Origin: Endomychus coccineus
Lineage: Eukaryota > Arthropoda > Insecta > Coleoptera > Endomychidae
NCBI GenBank assembly: GCA_958510875.1
Contig: OY294071.1
Coordinates: forward strand, 34,502,581 to 34,566,580
Length of the DNA: 64,000 nt
Reading direction: 5' to 3'
Each line of letters opens with the position of its first letter. Position 1 is the first letter of the stretch. Made by a program: the position numbers and the translations under genes. Below, piece after piece: positions 34,355-45,978 of the stretch. The notes below the pieces were generated by a model, which had not been told where the DNA came from, did no database searches, and saw nothing but the letters and a program-made list of their open reading frames with translations.

Positions 34355-36210
34355 ATGTTTACAGCTAATAGGGTAAGTTTTTTGATCAATAATTAATGGC
34401 AGTGCCTAATTTTGGAAAAATATCATGTCATCACAATATTTAATCGACTCATGAACAATGTACACAACTAGAATTTTCATTCAATTCCATATTACAGCAT
34501 ATAATTCCCAAGCAGTTATAAATTGGTACTATGTTCCAGTTTTACACTTGATTAGAACATCGCCGAAAACTTATGTTAATTCTTAGTCTTTAAATATACT
34601 AAGTGACTAGTTTTTTTTCATTATTTTATTGTTCATTTCATGTGCAGAGTTAACCCATTTCCATTTTACAGGCATCATCATCTCACAAACATTTTGAACA
34701 TGGGGGAGCCACTAGGAAAATTCAGGATTCCAGAAAGAGACCCATAAGATATCGGATTTGTGGAAAGCTTATACAAGTTCTGCCAATAATTCGAGAATCA
34801 GCCGAGGATCTTACAGACGAAACTGAAACAGGTGAATCGTAGATAAAACGTTCAGTTACATATTACATCATGCAAAGACTCTCTTACACGTTAGCTCAGT
34901 TTTCCAAAATTGTCTAAATATTACTGAAAATACAAACAGTAGAAAGGGTTTGCAATAATTAAAAGACTACAAATCATGAACTGTGTCCATTTTTGATTAA
35001 TAATTGAGTTTTGCAGAACAGCTAGAAGGAAACAGGACCAAAAATTCATATATTTGGATATTATTGCAAACTCAAGAACCCTGAAAAAAATTTAGATAAG
35101 CAATCAGAAGGTAAGGCAAATGAATGTTCTTATCCCTGGCTACTGCCATTTGGAGTACACTAAACACGAATAGATATACCTTTAATACGACCTAGGCACA
35201 TAAGATTTAAATATGTATGTTTATGTAGCAGTGTATACAAATTTAGGTTGGGCTATACACCTACTTATTTTTCTAATTTATATTCGTCAAGTATTTATAA
35301 GAGAAATAAATGAAGCTTAATTGTTTCAGATGTCTTGCATAATACCGGAAAAGCTGTTCCTCGTAGAAGCAATATCGAAAAAACATATGAGTTTGAAACA
35401 GCACCTACTGCATCTAATCGTTTACCATTCTCTAGAGGGGTGAATGCGATCACCACTGATGATATAACACGAGCGAGTTCCTCGAGAAGAATGACTGCGT
35501 CGTTGATGAAGTATATGTTTCCGGATGACGATGGATCGTCTGATGTAAGGAATGTCCAAAGCATTAACATATACAGAAATTCTTCCATTAGAAATATGCA
35601 GCTGGATTCACCAAGCATCAGTCATCATGCTCAGTTAAACTACACCACTCCAAAATCAACCTATACTGCTTCTTCAAGGCATAATGATTTCTCACCTTCA
35701 AGAAGGTATCCAATTGAAAATTCATACTACAGACAAAGCATGAAATCTACATTGAATACGCATCGGTCTGTAACTAAATTCGAAGGTATCAAAAGAACTG
35801 TGGACTCCGTTCCTTCAATTGTTTGTAAAGGAAATAACTACCCAATGTTAGATACTGATTATAGGATCAAGAAAATATTAAAAACAACTTCTATTAGAAT
35901 TAACGAAGCATCGAACTCTAAATCTGAAACTGCTGGAACATCATCATCTTACAAGAGAGAAATTTCCAGACACGAATTTTTTTCGTCCTGTCATTTTTTA
36001 AAAACAAATTTTCCATATTATTTTGCTCACCTAAGATGCTTATACGGCATTCCACAAATTTCTAGGGACGAAGTAACATGTGACAATTTCGAAGAAATCG
36101 TCAGCGAAGGAACTGCTGTTGAGATCATACGCGCTAGTAGAAGACCAATTTATATTCTTAATGCCCTAGAAGATAGATACCGAAAATTGAGGAATTTCCA
36201 CAGAGAATAA
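34355..36210 (+). CDS. ICG-family protein e, unknown function (352 aa, three exons)
   Basis: Exons are 34355-34372 (MFTANR, donor GTAAGT), 34672-34831 (acceptor TTTACAG, donor GTGAAT) and 35330-36210 (acceptor TTTCAG), with phases 0 and 1. Exon 2 has ASSSHK near its start and ICGKLIQVLPIIRE. Exon 3 has a Ser/Thr- and Arg-rich centre, with RRYPIEN, GIKRTVDSVPSIV and RINEASNSKSE shared with gene c. The C-terminus has FFSSCHFLK, YYFAHLRCLYGI and TAVEIIRASRRP. The middle aligns with gene c but not obviously with a and b. No known domain was recognised. The model rests on conserved exon borders. Confidence 0.75.
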
Positions 36211-36839
36211 TATATTAGAGATAGATGAAGAACACATATTTGCCAAATTTTATGTATTTAAATGTAACCCTGTAATATTTCAATAAGTTTCTGCTTGCTA
36301 GACATTATTATTTCAAATACGGCAGAATAATGGACGACTGAGAGTCCATGTAATTCATAAATACTAAAATGCATAGAGGAGGGAGGAGGGCGTTAACCTA
36401 TCATTTTTTATGTGTTTTTACAATTATACATACATCTAGAAGATATGAATGTCTATTTCATTGAGCTAATTCTTCAATTCCAAGGAGCTCATTGTACGAG
36501 ATCGATCGGCAAAAGCTAATTTTTCCTTGGGTAGGTAAATCTTAACAAGGGACTGCATGATGTTCTGCTCTGATATATTCTTCATTCATTCATGTGTCTT
36601 GACCATCAAGTCTGTACTTGACTATAACATAGTGAAATTCCTTGAATGTGAATCTAAAATGACATTTCTCAAATGGAATTAAAAGATCTTTTAAATAGTT
36701 GTTAAATTAACCATATTTAGTCCAAAATCAGTGGTCGCACTTAAAATTATTTTGATTTCTTATTCATATATTTCGATCCTCACATTTCTATTTCCTGGAG
36801 ATTATTATTATTATTATATTGCATTTGCCTATATGCATA
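36211..36839. other. 3' flank of ICG gene e
   Basis: No recognised feature apart from a short ATT microsatellite near 36806-36820. Confidence 0.3.
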
Positions 36840-37060
36840 CAAGATGCACTAGTGTCACTGCCAATCAAAGTTACTGATGCTATCGTAATGGCTGTTTCAT
36901 GCATGGTTATTTTGATAGATCCGTCAAAAGCATTCGACACTGTCATAGGTAACTCTTACACACTTCATGAGGGGATATAAGAGGAATTTCCCCTAAACTC
37001 TTTGAAAGTTACCTTAACAACAGAAAGCAGAGTACGAGTAGCTGATGAAACGTTTTTTTT
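36840..37060 (+). pseudogene. LINE reverse transcriptase fragment
   Basis: The plus strand encodes VILIDPSKAFDTVIG, the RT motif A region of CR1/Jockey/RTE-type LINEs, followed by sequence like the next RT block, ending near VRVADET. Only about 70 codons survive, with stops. It abuts the minus-strand LINE tail at 37077. Confidence 0.6.
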
Positions 37061-37076
37061 TATATACATACTTTGA

Positions 37077-38560
37077 CTACAAGAGAGGGAAACCTATAAT
37101 GTGCCAAGAACATTGTGTGAGCCAGCGATGGAATGTTGAGAGAGTATTTTTCTTGAAGGTTTGGAGGATATAGGCATAGGAAAAGATCTCACTAGGTAAA
37201 TAATTCCAAAACTTCGCTGTTCGATATAAAAATGAAGTTCGGCAGGTCTCGAGCTTGACAATCGTGGTGGCACAACAGACAAGTTTTCCGATGAACACCA
37301 ACATGGAAATATCTATAGAAAAGGTAGAGATCTCCCACCTTTGTAGGATGTTCTAGAGAGGTCAATGAACTCGTCAGAGTGATATCATCAATCAAATCAA
37401 AATCAAATAGCTCTCTTCTGGATAGAATCCAAGAGCTTCAGCGTATGTTTGGTAGCCGAATTCTAAACATGTGAACAGTACTCCAGGACAAGTCGAATTT
37501 GTGCTTTGTAGATTATGAGGAGCTGCTGGAATGTAAAGTAGCTCTGGGCACATAATGGAAGTTTTTGTGAAGCGGTTTTCTCAATGGACTCGCATGATCG
37601 TCCCATGAGAGGATGCTATTGATGGTGATATCAATCATGGTTATGGAAGACTTCATAGGAATAGTTGTACCCGACATATTAAGGAATGTGGGATCCGCCT
37701 TCCTGGAGAAGAGGCAACCTTGAGTTTTGGTTGCATTAAACTCTACTAAATTATCAGATCCCCATTTCGGAATCTCTGCCACATCTGCGTTAATCGCGTC
37801 AACATGTCTCTGTCTCACTCCTCTGGCTTCATTAGATGATATAGAGTCTCTAGATGAGAAAGCGGTATGAAATGTACCATCATCTGCAAAGCTGTGGACG
37901 GGACAGGTAATGAGTTCCAGCAGATCGTTTATATGGAGCAGAAAGAGAGTTGGTGCCAAGACAGATTCCTGCGGAACACCAGCTTTGATAGCCATTGTAT
38001 CGGAGGATACTCTGTTAACCACCTCATGGAGTGATCTATCTGAAAGAAAACTCGATAGAAAGCGACAAAATTGAAGCGGCAAACCATATGTCGAAAGTTT
38101 CCCAAGAAGGCTTTGGTGTCAGACTCGGTCAAATGCTTTGGAGATATCCAATGGTACAGCTAGAGATTCGACATGTTTTCCAATAGGTATTCCATACATG
38201 TATTACGTAGACAAGCAGATCTCCTGTTGATCTTTGCTGACGAAAGCCTTATTGCCGGTCATTCACGATTTTAAAGTTTTCTATGTATTGGATGAGCTCG
38301 ATGTTGATTGCTTTCACCATCACTTTAGAGATCACAGATAATAAAGCAATGGTTCTTTAATTATTAGGAAGGGTCTTCTTTCCTCTCTTTGGAATCGGTT
38401 GGACTCTAGCTCTCTTACAGCTGGAAGGAAACAAACACGGCGACCAGGGTATCCTATATACCACAATATATGCATAAATGACCTATAAATAAGGGAATTT
38501 GTCCACTCTAAATTATTTTCAATCAATTTGAAAAAGACTGGATAAATGACATTCAGCTGT
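37077..38560 (-). mobile_element. CR1/Jockey-type LINE, 5'-truncated, RT present
   Basis: The minus-strand frame 37513-38082 includes GVPQESVLAPTLFLLHINDL (RT motif B region) and HSFADDGTFH (the FADD catalytic motif C). Upstream, to about 38540, are decayed pieces of the N-terminal RT (IALLSVISKV in a broken frame). The 3' end (37077-37500) matches the other four copies of this family. Stops occur throughout. Confidence 0.85.
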
Positions 38561-38589
38561 TCAACTCCTGGGGACTACCAATCAATATT

Positions 38590-38850
38590 ATGTCCTGAAG
38601 TACTGTTCACATGTTTGGAGTTTGTCTCCCAAACATACAGTGAAGCTCTTGGATTCTATCCAGAAGAGAGCTATTCGGGCTCAAGCTGGCTACCCCTTCA
38701 TTGTCAAGCTCTAGACCTGCCGAACTTCTACTTACCAGACTTCATTTCTCTATCGAGCAGCGATCTTTGCCTACTGAGGTCTTTCCTTATGCCTACAGCC
38801 TCCACACCTTTAACGAAAATTCGAATGCCTCTCGTGTAGTCAAAGAATAG
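38590..38850 (+). mobile_element. CR1/Jockey-type LINE 3' end, fifth copy, inverted
   Basis: The plus strand repeats the LINE tail (CTCTTGGATTCTATCCAGAAGA, TCAAGCTCTAGACCTGCCGAA), in the opposite orientation to its neighbour at 37077-38560. Confidence 0.7.
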
Positions 38851-38989
38851 AAAAAAACTACACCTTTTTTGAGAGTCATTTGAGAGATGGAATAACTGCC
38901 AATCGCCAATCGAGACGAGATTAAAATTATTTGAACCATTATTTCTTCCAACCGCCGCTGACCACAAGAATAGATAGATTCTTCCATTC

Positions 38990-39225
38990 ATCATGAAAAA
39001 TCATAGCATGCAACCTACAAATGATGAGATCTCTGATTGATTTGGAAAACATCAAGAGAACTGTGAATGTGTGTGAATCTTACAGACATTTTCCATGTTA
39101 TTTTTCTCACTAAATTGTATGACATTCGGGATATTACCAACAGCCAAGGAACTTTCGCTAGTTTCGGAAAAAGTTTGCAGAACATATTTAGTGAAAATTA
39201 AGAAGCTTAACTAAATTGTGGAATA
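38990..39225 (+). pseudogene. Decayed ICG-family C-terminus
   Basis: The frame reads SLIDLENIKRTVNV, like the FEGIKRTVDSV region of gene e, then HFPCYFSH, like the conserved P-x-YFA block, followed by stops. A deletion has removed the sequence between the two blocks. No first exon was found for it. Confidence 0.5.
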
Positions 39226-39584
39226 ACCACATACGGTATTCAATCGTTTTGATGTAATTTTAGACATATTAGAATATGTTTTGGGAAAATGTTTGATTTT
39301 GAAGAATTACTAAGAAGAAGTGGAAGACGCCAAGACTATATAAAGGATAGGGTATTTGTTTTGTATTTCATTCTGAATATTTCTCCTTATCGAATATATC
39401 AATTAAAAAAACACATTTATTTATTGTTTTTGATCCCGAGAAAGCTAATTACAACAATGGATTATGCCGATATATGATACGTGCATTCATTATTAATGAG
39501 TGTATCTGTTCAAAAGGTTGTTTTAATCATCATTAAGAGTCAATTTTATTTGCTGTATAGACCAACGTTCTGAAAAAAAAAATA
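39226..39584. other. Short intergenic stretch
   Basis: The ATG-led frame at 39289 (21 codons, then GTATTT) could be a first exon, but no partner was found. Confidence 0.25.
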
Positions 39585-40950
39585 ATGATGACTGTGCACC
39601 TCATTTTTATGGTCGGTAAGTAATTTTTGCGTATCTGTGGTTGATAATTGAAGCAAAGAATTTCTTCTTTGATATGTATTAAATTATATAAGGCAATGCT
39701 TTGGCTTGTGCATATTATCGAAAACATCATTAGCTTAGTTGATAAGCGAATCTTAATTGTAATAATTGCATTGCAGGTTTTATATACATCTACATGTCCC
39801 AGACAGTCATCACTTGCTGCTGTGTGGCCTGTCTGGTGTTTGTTTTCCTTTCTATAATCCAAAATAAGCCGATATTGATTATTCCTGCATTATATGTTAT
39901 TATGTTCACTCCATTTGGTCAGCCAGTTTCAGCTTTTGTTCTTTCAAGACTGATAATCATCTCTACATACTTCTTGATTGCCATCGTAAGTATAATTTTT
40001 ATATGGGCTCACTTGGAAGACAATAAATAACAGCCAAAACAAACCTTGATCCGAGGCAAACCGAATTGTCCTTCCTCAATCAATAAACAAGTCAATTGTT
40101 GGCTTCTGGATGAATCCCGCGTTACAATAGCACGACTTGATGCCGACGTTTCTCTTACCGTTACAGGTGGCATCTTCAGGGCAGACTTGAGACTTGAACT
40201 GAAGCTGCTTCTACTGGTAGCGGTATTTATTGTGAAACAACCTTCACGCTACACAGTTCACAACATTTATTCCTGTGGTTAATTGGCACCAGATCCTGCC
40301 GTTGTGTGAGCATATGTGAAGTGGAATTTTCCAGGATGAATTTCCAAATGTTGGGAAGGTAATGTCCTGAGTTACGGCTTAGATTATTGAGATGCTTTGG
40401 GACTGCTATCTCTTCAAGAATTTTTCGCTGATAGAAGTTTGGTATATTACCTTCTCAACATTTGGAAACCCATCCTCGAAAATTACACTTCGAATATGAT
40501 TACACAACGGCAGAGTCAGCTGCCAGAACGGAGTTAACCACCGAAATAAAGACAGTGAACTGTGTAGTGTGTAGCGTAAATGTTTTTCCTGCAATAAATA
40601 CCGTCACAGAAACCAGAAGAATCAGTTTCAGTTCAAGCCTCAAGTCTTCCCTGAAGATGCCACCTGTAATGGTTGGCGAAACCTAGGCATTAAGTCGTGC
40701 TGCAGAGTCGCGGAATCCATCCGGAAGCCAAGAATTCTCCAGATTAGGTATCCGTGGAAAACAAATTTATGCGGAAAATTCACAAAAGCTTGAATATAAT
40801 TTGATTCATGGTTTTAACGTATATATCTTTTTTCTGAGTTAACTAAATGGACTGATGTTAAGTTTGACTTGCTGACTGTTATTGATTCTGTGTAAATTTG
40901 CAAAACAGTTGAAAATTGTCTCAACAGCGAGCTTGTGGAAAGTGTATTAA
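39585..40950 (+). CDS. Possible small membrane protein (membrane family member 4), tentative model
   Basis: Tentative exons are 39585-39615 (donor GTAAGT, phase 1), 39777-39985 (acceptor TTGCAG, donor GTAAGT, phase 0) and 40909-40950, giving 93 residues. Exon 2 encodes three hydrophobic stretches (VITCCCVACLVFVFLSII, ILIIPALYVIMFT, LIIISTYFLIAI). The intron phases match the other membrane-family genes. Exon 3 (13 codons, LKIVSTASLWKVY) is the weakest part. The short multi-pass layout resembles DUF4728-like insect proteins. Intron 2 holds the PLE palindrome. It may be partial. Confidence 0.35.
40100..40735. mobile_element. Head-to-head pair of PLE 3' ends (palindrome)
   Basis: The left arm (about 40100-40440) reads as a PLE 3' end on the minus strand (PNFYQRKILE to HYLPNIW). 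The right arm (about 40441-40735) is the same end on the plus strand (LLNIWKPILEN). Each arm has a hammerhead-like motif: 40138-40182 (minus; GAAA decayed) and 40647-40700 (plus; CTGAAGA ... GGCGAAAC). Both pieces are truncated inside the end of the GIY-YIG coding region. The family is the same as the element at 3196-5240. Confidence 0.85.
40647..40700 (+). ncRNA. Hammerhead-like motif, PLE palindrome right arm
   Basis: CTGAAGATGCCACC, a short loop, GGTTGGCGAAAC. The core order is kept; the sequence after GAAAC (CTAGGCATTAAG) differs slightly from the copy at 3248-3290. Confidence 0.5.
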
Positions 40951-42229
40951 ATTAGGAAAAGCTGTCAAACATTTCATGCAAAGTTTACAGATAAAATATT
41001 TACAAATAAAAAATTTCAGAGATCGCTCAAAAGAATGGGAAACGTGGTTTCAATTCCATGATCCCAGGATTCTTGATCGAGAAATTTCAGGAAATGAGCC
41101 CACACTCTTCAGAGTAAACTGCTGGATGTGGTTCTGTAACTTTCTGGTCAAAAATGAGATAAAGAAACGCAATGAACTGATAAGATTTTGCCTAATTTCG
41201 AATAATGCAAAATGTCGAATCATTGCATGATTAAGTTGGCTACACCATAATATTAACAAGGATTGCCCGAGTTCTAATGAGGCCTACGCGGTTGCAGCAG
41301 CGGTCAACTTCATGTTTTGTAAACAAATATTTTATAGATATCTATAAAGACTCAATCATAAACCAAGGATATGAGACACGCAAAGAGAATTTATTTTTCA
41401 TTGCAAGATGAAACGGCACAACGAAAAATGATGCCATCTGAATATTTAATAATTTACCACAAAACAAAATTATTGTTATATACGAAACATATCCATCAAA
41501 TTTCGCGTGAACATAAGATATTATTCGAAGATCATTTCGAAACAGGTCTAGAAAGAATAAAGTGAAATAGCAGAATAGATTATACCACTTAAATGCTTGC
41601 ATTAAAATGTATTGATTGTAAATAAATTCACACGCTGGGAATGTGAAAATTAACGCAGGAAAATGATTTCAGGTATTCATGAAGCTTTATGAATTGATTC
41701 GAATTTGCGAGATGATAGACAATGACAGAAATCGTTGATGAGATAATATAAGCTCTTCATTTTCCACCAATGTAGATAACAATAAAATTCTGTGAATCAG
41801 TTTATTTGTTTTTCATACTTATTTACCCACGGATCTGCCAGTACCTAAATGAATAAAAATAATGAAATTTTAATTTAAACTAATCATTATCTTCTACTTA
41901 TAAAAATATAAACATGTACAAAATTAGTGATTATTATAAGTAATTAAGAACTTTACTTTCACCAATCAGTTGGACACAGTTAGAAAATGTTGATGCAGAG
42001 TCTGCAACAGATGATTTTTTTAATTTTTTTAAAGATGAAATAGTATATGAAAAAAAATGATATTCACCACAATTTGATTACGGGGACCGGTCAAGGTTTC
42101 AGGTAAATTTCAAGGGTGGCTGAAACTCGTCACACAGAGCTTTCTTTGGTAAGAACAGAAGCATTATATTTTTCGTGTTGTACGTGCTAACAAGTAATAG
42201 TTAACATTCTTTTCAAAATTTAAAATATT
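40951..42229. other. Intergenic, no supported gene
   Basis: ORFs of 104 codons (40916-41230) and 64 codons (41371-41565) have no recognisable motif or splice partner. Confidence 0.3.
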
Positions 42230-43080
42230 GTTTATGAAAGAAATTATTAGTGAACGCGGATACACCCAAATAGTTTACGAAAATTATAAGTTTTCTAAAA
42301 ATTCAACTAATAAAGCTGTCTGGAGGTGCATCAAACGGCCTAAATGTAAGGTTTATGTGTATACCATTGGGAATCGGGTAGTTTTGTTGTAACAACATTA
42401 AAAAATCAACATAGTCACGAACCTGGAGAAAAAATTGCTAGACAAGTTCTTAGTGTTGCCTGCAAAAGAAAAGCGGAAGAAGAACCTACAGAGAGACCAA
42501 CTAAAATATTGCATAAAGAATTAGCTTCAAATGGTTTTCCCTCAGATTTTTTTTCAGAAACATTGACTTCCCGGGACTTAAATGCGTCAAAGAAAATATG
42601 TACAATAGACGTCGCAAAACATCGCCAACTTTGCCCCGCTCTGCCAACGAAGTTCACCGTTATCAGCAAGAACATTCGTACAAAACGTCAAGAGAGGAAA
42701 ATGTTGCTCTGAATAATGATTTCCGAAATGGAATTGTAATTTTTAGCTGCCAAAAAATTTGAAATTTCGAAGTTTTATACACATGCATCGCACATTCCAA
42801 TACTGCACAATATTTTCCATACAACTATTTACCATACATGGTTACATAATGGACACTATATACCGCTGGTGCTTAGTTTACTGAAAAACAAATTAGAAGA
42901 AACTTATAGAATCTGTTTGGAAAAATTTTTGTTCATTTCTTCTCTTAACAACTTAAGTTTTATTCCTGAGAAAGTAGTGGTTGATTTTGAAATTGCCATT
43001 CATAATGCAGTTCGGGATAACGTTACAATTATTGGTTGCCGCTTCCATCTTACTCACTGGCGTAAAATATAAAAGTTAGG
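42230..43080 (+). pseudogene. FLYWCH zinc finger / MULE transposase relic
   Basis: The first part (about 42235-42430) reads like a FLYWCH finger: YENYKFSKNSTNKAVWRC, KCKVYVYTIGN, then QHSHEPGEK in a shifted frame. The second part (about 42785-43072) matches MULE transposases: YIPLVLSLLKNKLEETYRI, VVVDFEIAIHNAV and GCRFHLTHW. The Asp in VVDFE is the likely second catalytic residue. Stops and frameshifts break the chain, and the C-terminal half is missing. FLYWCH-MULE combinations are common in insect genomes as transposons or domesticated genes; this copy looks dead. Confidence 0.7.
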
Positions 43081-43219
43081 GACAAGTGTCAAAAACATAA
43101 ATTGTGAAACTGGAAAGTGGCTTCGTTATTGTTTTGGTATGGTATTTTTAAATCCAAATCTGGTAAGCGATTTTTTTGTTTTTGAGTTACTTGCGATAAA
43201 CCAAGTGACAATAAGTTAA

Positions 43220-44830
43220 CGGTTTTTGCTGATTATTTTGTGTATTATTTTATATCCGACGAAGCCACTTTTCTACCCCACATTTGGGTTGCAGCTTCTT
43301 CAACTAAATAAAACCACGAACACTTGTGAGTCCTTTCACTCTCATTTAAATAACTCTTTTTATTATAGCTCACGGAATATTTTTTACTAAGCCAGATTGT
43401 TTATGAGGTCCACTCCTCAGGGAGGACTTCTGCTAGGGTCCTTACCACAAAGCATATCACAGTGCTTTCTATGGATAGTCTTGTCCCTAGGGTAGCTTCA
43501 TTGAAGTAATAACCAGGGTCCGCAACGAGGCGGAATTAATGGTACCAAAATTGCATGCTCTAATTGCAATTCAAGTCATAAATCAGGAAAAACAAGCCAG
43601 TATGGACATTGGATAAACAACTTTTAAGGGAACCAATTATGAACAACACCATATCACACTCCTCCTTGCCTTCTTAAGAATTCTCGCGATACAAGATGAG
43701 CTCTTCCTTTGTTCTATAAGAACAGAGCTTTCGGTTTGACCAGTAACCGACTTTATTGCCAATTTCCTCCTTATGCTTTCAGTATAAAAGTCATCTGCAA
43801 ATCCACATAGGCGTGCATTGTCAGTTTCACCCTGCACTGGTTACTGTGCTGGCATTGTATTGAGTGTTCTTCGAAAGTTAAAATACCAGATCGCTCTTCG
43901 GTGCATCAATGCTCTCTGTTGTATTCCTTAACCCCTACCCAGGTTACGGTGCCAGATTGCCTGCCATCGCATCAGTGCTAAATCAGCTTTCTGTTATATT
44001 CTACGGTACCAGATCGCTCAAATTTGCATGATCCTTGGAAGCTCTCTGTTGTACCCCTATACAGGTTACGGTACCAGAGTGTCTTCTTCGCAACCTTCGC
44101 CGAAGGCTGTGCCGCCCCACAGGACATAACTTCGCTCATAGATCTTTGATTCACTCCGAACATTATATATACTTCTGGTATATGGATCTTTGTGCGTAAT
44201 CTAGTGGACATATTGTAAGTGTGTTTATTTACCGATCTTTGTCTGGCCCTAGCGCTGTGTATATCAGTCCAGATAGACTTAGTGTCGCACCATATTCATC
44301 ACCCCTTGTATTTATTTTCACTGTTTGTATAACCTGCGGTAATAAACAGGGCCCAGTGCTTATGTGCGTGTATTTCTGTTCCCAGAGAGCTAGCTGGTCT
44401 AACGCATATCTCACCACTGGTGTCATATTGGCTCCCCCCCCCCCACACACACACTGGTGGTATCGAATGCTATCATTTTTACTCTTTTTCTCCGAAATGG
44501 ACTGGAAGGGAAGAATCCCCACTTAACCCGACACTCCAATTAATCTTATAATTGAGACAGTCGACGCATTATGTAATATCACGATACAAGAACTGCGCGC
44601 GTCTCCTGATATATGAAATACCTTGCCAGGTACGGCTATTATTTCTCGTAATCTGATTCACTTTGCGTATCGGATGAAACAATTCTAGGAATTCTACCTA
44701 ATCATCTAATATAACTATATTACAATATGTATCTGACCGAATTTAATTATGATAATTAATGTATTTTTAATAAAATATTGTTTGTCGATCCTCCAGCTTT
44801 TTATTTTTGAAAAGCGGAAATAGGGCGCCA
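43220..44830. repeat. GC-richer repeat block, possible LTR-element remnant
   Basis: Around 43900-44090, three short units share a GTTACGGT(A/G)CCAGA-type core and GCTCTCTGTTGTA. A (C)n-(AC)n run lies near 44436-44452. On the minus strand TGTGGCGCCCTATTTCCGC (44817-44835) resembles a retroviral-type primer-binding site. No coding domain was recognised, so the assignment to an LTR element is weak. Confidence 0.35.
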
Positions 44831-44835
44831 CACTA

Positions 44836-45978
44836 GGTGCTGATAAATACTATTCTAAATTTGTATTTCGTTACCGTTACGTCTAAAGGCGAAAACCGAA
44901 ACTAGTCCAAAAAATGTTCATCCACAACATATTTGCTTGCGGCTCTTGTGATAATTGCCGCTTCCCACTTTTAATTTTTTTCAATCTGGCAGCCCCAACT
45001 GTTTAGCTGAGCTATAAAATTTGATTACCCATTCTACTTAAGGTGTATTTCATGTAATCATGATTCATGTCTAAAAAATTTCCAGCAAAACTGAAATGAA
45101 ATCATTTATTTCTTTCATTTGCTCAATTTTAAAGTTTCAGAATGTAAATACCCTGCTGCTTTTACAAAGTCTGCAATCAATTATACAGTATAGTGTAGCG
45201 CTGGTTGCTTATGTTAAAATACAGAATGTCTTCGAAGTTGAGGCATTTATTCTAAAAGGTTGTAGAATTCTTAAAAATAAATCATTATTTCAAAAATAGC
45301 CTATACAAAAGTTGCAAAATGAAGGTGATATGAAGGAAAAATAATAAGAGTGAAAGTATTACAAATAATGAACAACAATTTAAATCAATTTACTCGTTAC
45401 ATTGATTTTCTAAACAATACCTTTTAAAGAAATTATTTATTTTATGCAGTACTTTTGACCAACTCGTATAGTATTGGAATTCTGATTAATTAATGTGCAT
45501 TAATTTTTTATAGTTATTTATTTTGTAGATCATACACCGCAATTGTTTCAGAACAATATGCTCTAACTGAATTAATTTTCAAAGGAAACAGCCTTGTGGG
45601 ATTTCGGACAGATAAAGTGAAATGGAATGAAAGCTCCAAATTTAAAATGCTTTATTGAACTTACTAAACCTAAGTAACAAACATAGATACAAAAAAAAAT
45701 CAAACCTATATTATATGTCACTTTTTACTCGTATTGCAAACAACTATATTAAGCTTCACAGCCATTTTGAACGTCTAACTGAAATAATTTGATTTCAGGA
45801 ATCATAAACACTGTTTTTTATTTTCAATTCTTCATCATAATTAATTAAAACATATTAATATTCTAATAAAGAGTTCACTCCTGAAATCAAGCACATTTCA
45901 TACTCGGTAAACATATTTGTTGGTTAGGGGGTGTAAACTCTAAACTCTTATCACATAAGTTAGAGATTTACAAACAAG
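44836..45978. other. Intergenic, no supported gene
   Basis: AT-rich downstream flank of the minus-strand gene ending at 45979. No domain or repeat recognised. Confidence 0.3.

Noticed and set aside
40916..41230. 104-codon ORF
   Set aside because: No recognisable motif or hydrophobic pattern and no conserved relative in the window; kept only as intergenic.
44221..44526. ORFs on both strands of about 100 codons
   Set aside because: They run through a low-complexity C/AC tract and match no known domain.
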